Shown here: positions 37,486 through 39,337 of the stretch, one piece after another
How the letters are laid out: the number at the start of each line of letters is the position of its first letter
Position numbering within the stretch: the stretch's first letter is position 1
IMG/VR virus record: IMGVR_UViG_3300036885_000623
Location: 1-39,337 of that record
DNA from: a virus
Direction: 5' to 3' (one strand)
Length of the DNA: 39,337 nt
The notes under the pieces: generated by a model
What the model saw: only the letters and a program-made list of their open reading frames with translations
What the model was told of the DNA's origin: nothing
Database searches by the model: none
Translations under genes and position numbers: made by a program

Positions 37486-39337
37486 TAAGCTGTCATCCTT
37501 GCATTTGGTGAAAGGTAGAGGGTCATGGCATGCATCACAAAATCACTGTTGGTAATATCGTAGGAGGACATCTGGATATTGTCCATTTTTAGCTGGAGTT
37601 GGAAGTTTTGTGAGATAAAAGGTGAGAAAAACCTATGCCATATTTTAGTTTGGCTACCTTGATTGGGATAAAGGATTGTGTTTTCTGCTGAAGTGAAAAG
37701 GTCATTATTACCTAAAAGACCTTGGTTACTTGCTACAAGAGGGTCATTTATGGATAGAGGGTTCTCATTTTCATAGAATACACAAGAGAGTTGCCCATCA
37801 GTGGTGGTGTCTAAAAGAAAATCTATATAAGGAACAAGATTTTGTTTTCCTTGTTCATAAAATGGAGAAAAAACCTTAGTCATTATATCGAAATTTTGAA
37901 CAATAGTTATCTTTCCTCCTCCTAAATATGTCCCTCCAGGAATCAATGGAACAGGGATAAACGCATTGGTAGTAGGATCCCAGGTTTCAAGAAAGAACGT
38001 ATTGAGATTAGGGGCTATAGAGAATAGGTGATAGGCATCTTGTGTCGTTGATGTGTTTAAGATTGTAGGGTTGGTCCCTGGAGCCCCTGTCCCTATAATC
38101 CCTGTAATTCTAACCCAGTAATCAGCAATCCCAGTGTTGAAATTGTGATTTGGAACAGTGATGATGGCTGGAGCGCCTGATGTGATAGCAGTTATGGCCA
38201 GGGAAGGGCTGTTGAGAACCTGTACGTTCAACATTTCTACAAATCCCTGCTGATTACCTGCTATAAAATTTGTAGAGTCAACCCGCACTGAGGGAGGGAA
38301 TTTGGCGGTAGGAGTTTCAATAAAGAATTTTCCAAAACATGTGAAAGAGTCATTAAATCTTGCATAACTATTGTTTCTATAGTTAAAAACCATTACTTGA
38401 TTGTTGAAATTTGGATTGACTGGATCTTCTATATTAAGAGGAAGATAGGTATAAGACCAAAACGCTAACTCATTAATATAATCTCTTATACCATAAGTTC
38501 TAAAAGGCGCTGGTTGATTGCTTAAGTATTCATCTGGAATATTTAAGTCAATTCTATCAACAGCAGTTGAATCGTCTGTTGTAATCCCCTGTCGTCCAAA
38601 AGAGAACACGCCATCATCAAATGGAATTAAACTGAATGGTGAAGAAGCCCCAAAGTTTGTATTGATCTTTTGCACTGTAAATGGGGCGACCTGATCTCCA
38701 GTATATAACAACTTCCATGAAGAATTTACGCACTTAATTAGTATAACGTCTTTTAAATACTCCACTGAAATTATTGGTTCATCAGTGGGAATATCAAAAA
38801 ATCCACCTTCCCCTGGCACTGCGAGCCAATTTGCCACAACAGTAGGATCGCTTAAGGCTGTATTCCATCTAATCCTTTGTGCAAAGTTTACAGATGTGGG
38901 CGCCATTCCTCCCAGGCCTTCCCATGTGTTAAAACAAACAAGCCGCTCTTTGAATGGAAGCATTGCAAGGCAGCCATGAAGATAGTTTGGTATTAGGTCG
39001 ATAGGTGGAGTGAAGGCTGTCCATGTCGTACCATTATAATATCTGATGGGATCTCCACCTACTGCCCCATTGAAGTTAGTAGCCCAAATAATCGTAGTCG
39101 CTCCTGCTACATTGTAATTTGTAGTCCAAAACAATTGAGCAGTATTACCAGTCCAAGTTGTAGCTGCTGTTGAAGGTAACTCTATGAACTCATCTGTTGT
39201 ATAGTCGTAGACATAAGCATATTTTTGATCAAATGGAATAAGATATTCATAATTAATTCCAGGAACCAAACTATTTCTAAGGCCCATGACAGGGAGGGCA
39301 GGAAAATAGCTAAATGTCACCTTGACAGGAGTAGCAA
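37485..39337 (-). CDS. Tail protein, C-terminal part (continues from 1..603)
   Basis: This is the remainder of the 761-residue tail protein that starts at 603. A GTG at 39320 could be taken for a start, but the frame is open beyond it and matches the coding sequence at 1-170, so it is an internal Val codon (residue 151). The protein is rich in Asn, Thr, Pro and aromatic residues with no membrane segment, typical of a beta-structured tail hub or tail-tube protein. A segment about 390 residues into this part (AIITVPNHNFNTG) resembles the beta-barrel FCCH-like modules seen in two other virion genes of this phage. The stop codon overlaps the next start (TAATG). Base 39211 is A where base 44 is G, which changes Ala to Val. 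Confidence 0.85.
   Translation of the reverse strand, partial: ATPVKVTFSYFPALPVMGLRNSLVPGINYEYLIPFDQKYAYVYDYTTDEFIELPSTAATTWTGNTAQLFWTTNYNVAGATTIIWATNFNGAVGGDPIRYYNGTTWTAFTPPIDLIPNYLHGCLAMLPFKERLVCFNTWEGLGGMAPTSVNFAQRIRWNTALSDPTVVANWLAVPGEGGFFDIPTDEPIISVEYLKDVILIKCVNSSWKLLYTGDQVAPFTVQKINTNFGASSPFSLIPFDDGVFSFGRQGITTDDSTAVDRIDLNIPDEYLSNQPAPFRTYGIRDYINELAFWSYTYLPLNIEDPVNPNFNNQVMVFNYRNNSYARFNDSFTCFGKFFIETPTAKFPPSVRVDSTNFIAGNQQGFVEMLNVQVLNSPSLAITAITSGAPAIITVPNHNFNTGIADYWVRITGIIGTGAPGTNPTILNTSTTQDAYHLFSIAPNLNTFFLETWDPTTNAFIPVPLIPGGTYLGGGKITIVQNFDIMTKVFSPFYEQGKQNLVPYIDFLLDTTTDGQLSCVFYENENPLSINDPLVASNQGLLGNNDLFTSAENTILYPNQGSQTKIWHRFFSPFISQNFQLQLKMDNIQMSSYDITNSDFVMHAMTLYLSPNARMTA
39168..39337. repeat. 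Terminal overlap, right copy
   Basis: This is the right copy of the 170-bp overlap described at 1-170, differing only at base 39211. One copy should be removed to give a unique circle of about 39,167 bp. The single mismatch is either a read error or real variation in the phage population (Ala/Val in the tail protein). Confidence 0.95.

Overview
The window looks like one complete tailed-phage genome of the short-tailed (podovirus-like) virion type, written out as a linear sequence. Bases 1-170 and 39168-39337 are the same sequence apart from one base (44 versus 39211). One tail gene reads without a break through that overlap, starting at 603, leaving the window at 1 and continuing from 39337 down to 37485. 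The unique circle is therefore about 39,167 bp. I see no integrase, repressor, DNA polymerase or RNA polymerase that I recognise, so the phage probably depends on host transcription and replication and is likely lytic. A small lipoprotein and small one-pass membrane proteins suggest a Gram-negative host. The genus cannot be told from the sequence.

Layout: (1) 603-2806, joined through the circle ends to 31644-39337, is a long minus-strand virion operon: adaptor-like and tail proteins, a 761-residue tail protein, small virion proteins and three large internal or ejection-type proteins. (2) 3206-6456, minus, is the capsid module: scaffold, major capsid gene and an FCCH-like virion protein. The capsid gene is cut into three exons by two small, related group I introns whose P1 and P10 pairings fix all four splice sites. 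(3) 6640-9260 holds a structured intergenic element, two small plus genes, a minus cluster of very short basic phage proteins and a plus zinc-ribbon gene. (4) 9806-11911, minus, is the portal gene. (5) 12194-14438, plus, has a NadR-like P-loop kinase, a mini-PnuC-like membrane protein, small unknowns, tRNA-Thr and tRNA-Asn, and a small gene with an in-frame amber codon. (6) 14562-14933, minus, is the small terminase. (7) 15160-16466 has small unknowns on both strands. (8) 16528-20777, minus, is replication and recombination: DnaB-type helicase, winged-helix initiator or loader, ERF annealing protein, RecB/Cas4-like nuclease. (9) 20928-23984, plus, has a RusA resolvase, small proteins and the large terminase. 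(10) 23985-31195, minus, has small membrane and lipoprotein genes, then a run of tail-fibre or adhesin genes that share duplicated domains. (11) 31312-31661, plus, is three tiny membrane proteins.

How it works together: helicase, initiator, ERF, nuclease and RusA form a recombination-linked replication set feeding concatemers to the terminase. The terminase subunits and the portal are unlinked and on different strands, which is unusual. Several minus operons start at recognisable sigma70-type promoters. Two of them (virion and replication) carry the same 21-base leader element. The most unusual feature is the tandem pair of group I introns, which appear to be copies of each other re-aimed at sites 50 bp apart in one capsid gene.
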